DNA of 6,991 bases, taken from NCBI GenBank assembly GCA_947086625.1, contig CAMTZV010000070.1:1-6991 (forward strand). Direction: 5' to 3'. Origin of the DNA: an uncultured bacterium (GTDB taxonomy: Bacteria; Bacillota; Clostridia; Lachnospirales; Lachnospiraceae). Positions within the stretch are counted from its first letter, which is position 1. Each line of letters starts with the position of its first letter. The position numbers were made by a program, and so were the translations under genes. Shown one piece after another: positions 6,887-6,991 of this stretch. The notes under the pieces were generated by a model, which made no database searches, was not told the DNA's origin, and was given only the letters and a program-made list of their open reading frames with translations.

Positions 6887-6991
6887 ATGCCCGTCAATCC
6901 CAGACAGTCATTCCTGCAAAGACACGCTTTCGCTTGGATAAAAACGCACCGGACGCTAGGCTCGAAAATACCTCGCCAAGCGCCGGCGTGG
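6887..6991 (+). CDS. Possible start of an unidentified gene, cut by the right edge
   Basis: An ATG at 6887 opens a frame of 35 codons to the window edge. AGAGGA (6873-6878) lies 8 bases before it, overlapping the stop of the DUF1015 gene. The frame is the same as that gene's, continuing past its TAG. I do not recognise the product. Against it: AGA, ATA, CTA and TCA codons are frequent compared with the genes upstream, and other frames of this stretch on both strands are also open. It may be non-coding or part of an interspersed repeat. Confidence 0.2.
   Translation, partial: MPVNPRQSFLQRHAFAWIKTHRTLGSKIPRQAPAW
6931..6982. repeat. Inverted repeat in the tail after the DUF1015 gene
   Basis: CGCTTGG (6931-6937) and CCAAGCG (6976-6982) are perfect 7-base inverted repeats separated by 38 bases. 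The second arm runs into the palindrome CGCCGGCG (6981-6988). No T-run is seen before the window ends, so a terminator cannot be called. It could be part of a repeated intergenic element or a longer stem completed beyond the edge. Confidence 0.3.

Noticed and set aside
6872..6991. Stop-codon read-through of the DUF1015 gene into the open frame behind it
   Set aside because: The protein already ends with the family's normal C-terminal motif (PKSTWFEPKLRSGLF), so the TAG is the expected end.

Overview
This window reads as a core amino-acid biosynthesis segment from an anaerobic Firmicute, most likely a GC-rich member of the Clostridia/Lachnospiraceae. That placement is inferred from protein style: a clostridial-type IlvD, an IlvB with the ITCNV loop, a short ACT-tailed SerA, and the serC-serA-DUF1015 order. 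Strong AGGAGG-type ribosome binding sites also fit. No database search was possible. All genes are on the + strand and there is no sign of a mobile element, CRISPR array, tRNA or rRNA.

Layout: (1) 1-1441, the 3' part of ilvD (dihydroxy-acid dehydratase), cut by the left edge. (2) 1442-1568, a spacer with a GC-rich inverted repeat and a possible promoter. (3) 1569-3257, ilvB (acetolactate synthase large subunit), with its start moved 30 bases inside the longest open frame because of the Shine-Dalgarno position. (4) 3258-3385, a leader with a long imperfect stem-loop and a competing small hairpin. (5) 3386-4468 serC, 4470-5633 serA and 5633-6874 a DUF1015-family gene. These three are packed with a 1-base gap and then a 1-base overlap, so they are very probably one translationally coupled operon. 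(6) 6875-6991, a tail with no recognised gene; one reading frame with a plausible ribosome binding site runs off the edge.

Functionally, ilvB and ilvD catalyse the first and third common steps of valine/isoleucine synthesis; ilvC and ilvN are not in the window. SerA oxidises 3-phosphoglycerate to 3-phosphohydroxypyruvate and SerC transaminates it to O-phosphoserine. The final enzyme of the pathway, phosphoserine phosphatase (SerB), is absent here. Its place in the operon is taken by the uncharacterised DUF1015 protein, which carries a DGHHR motif like that of the ParB-fold free-serine kinases SerK and SbnI. A role of DUF1015 in phosphoserine/serine interconversion is the most interesting hypothesis in the window, but it is inference. 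Everything else is well-conserved housekeeping metabolism.
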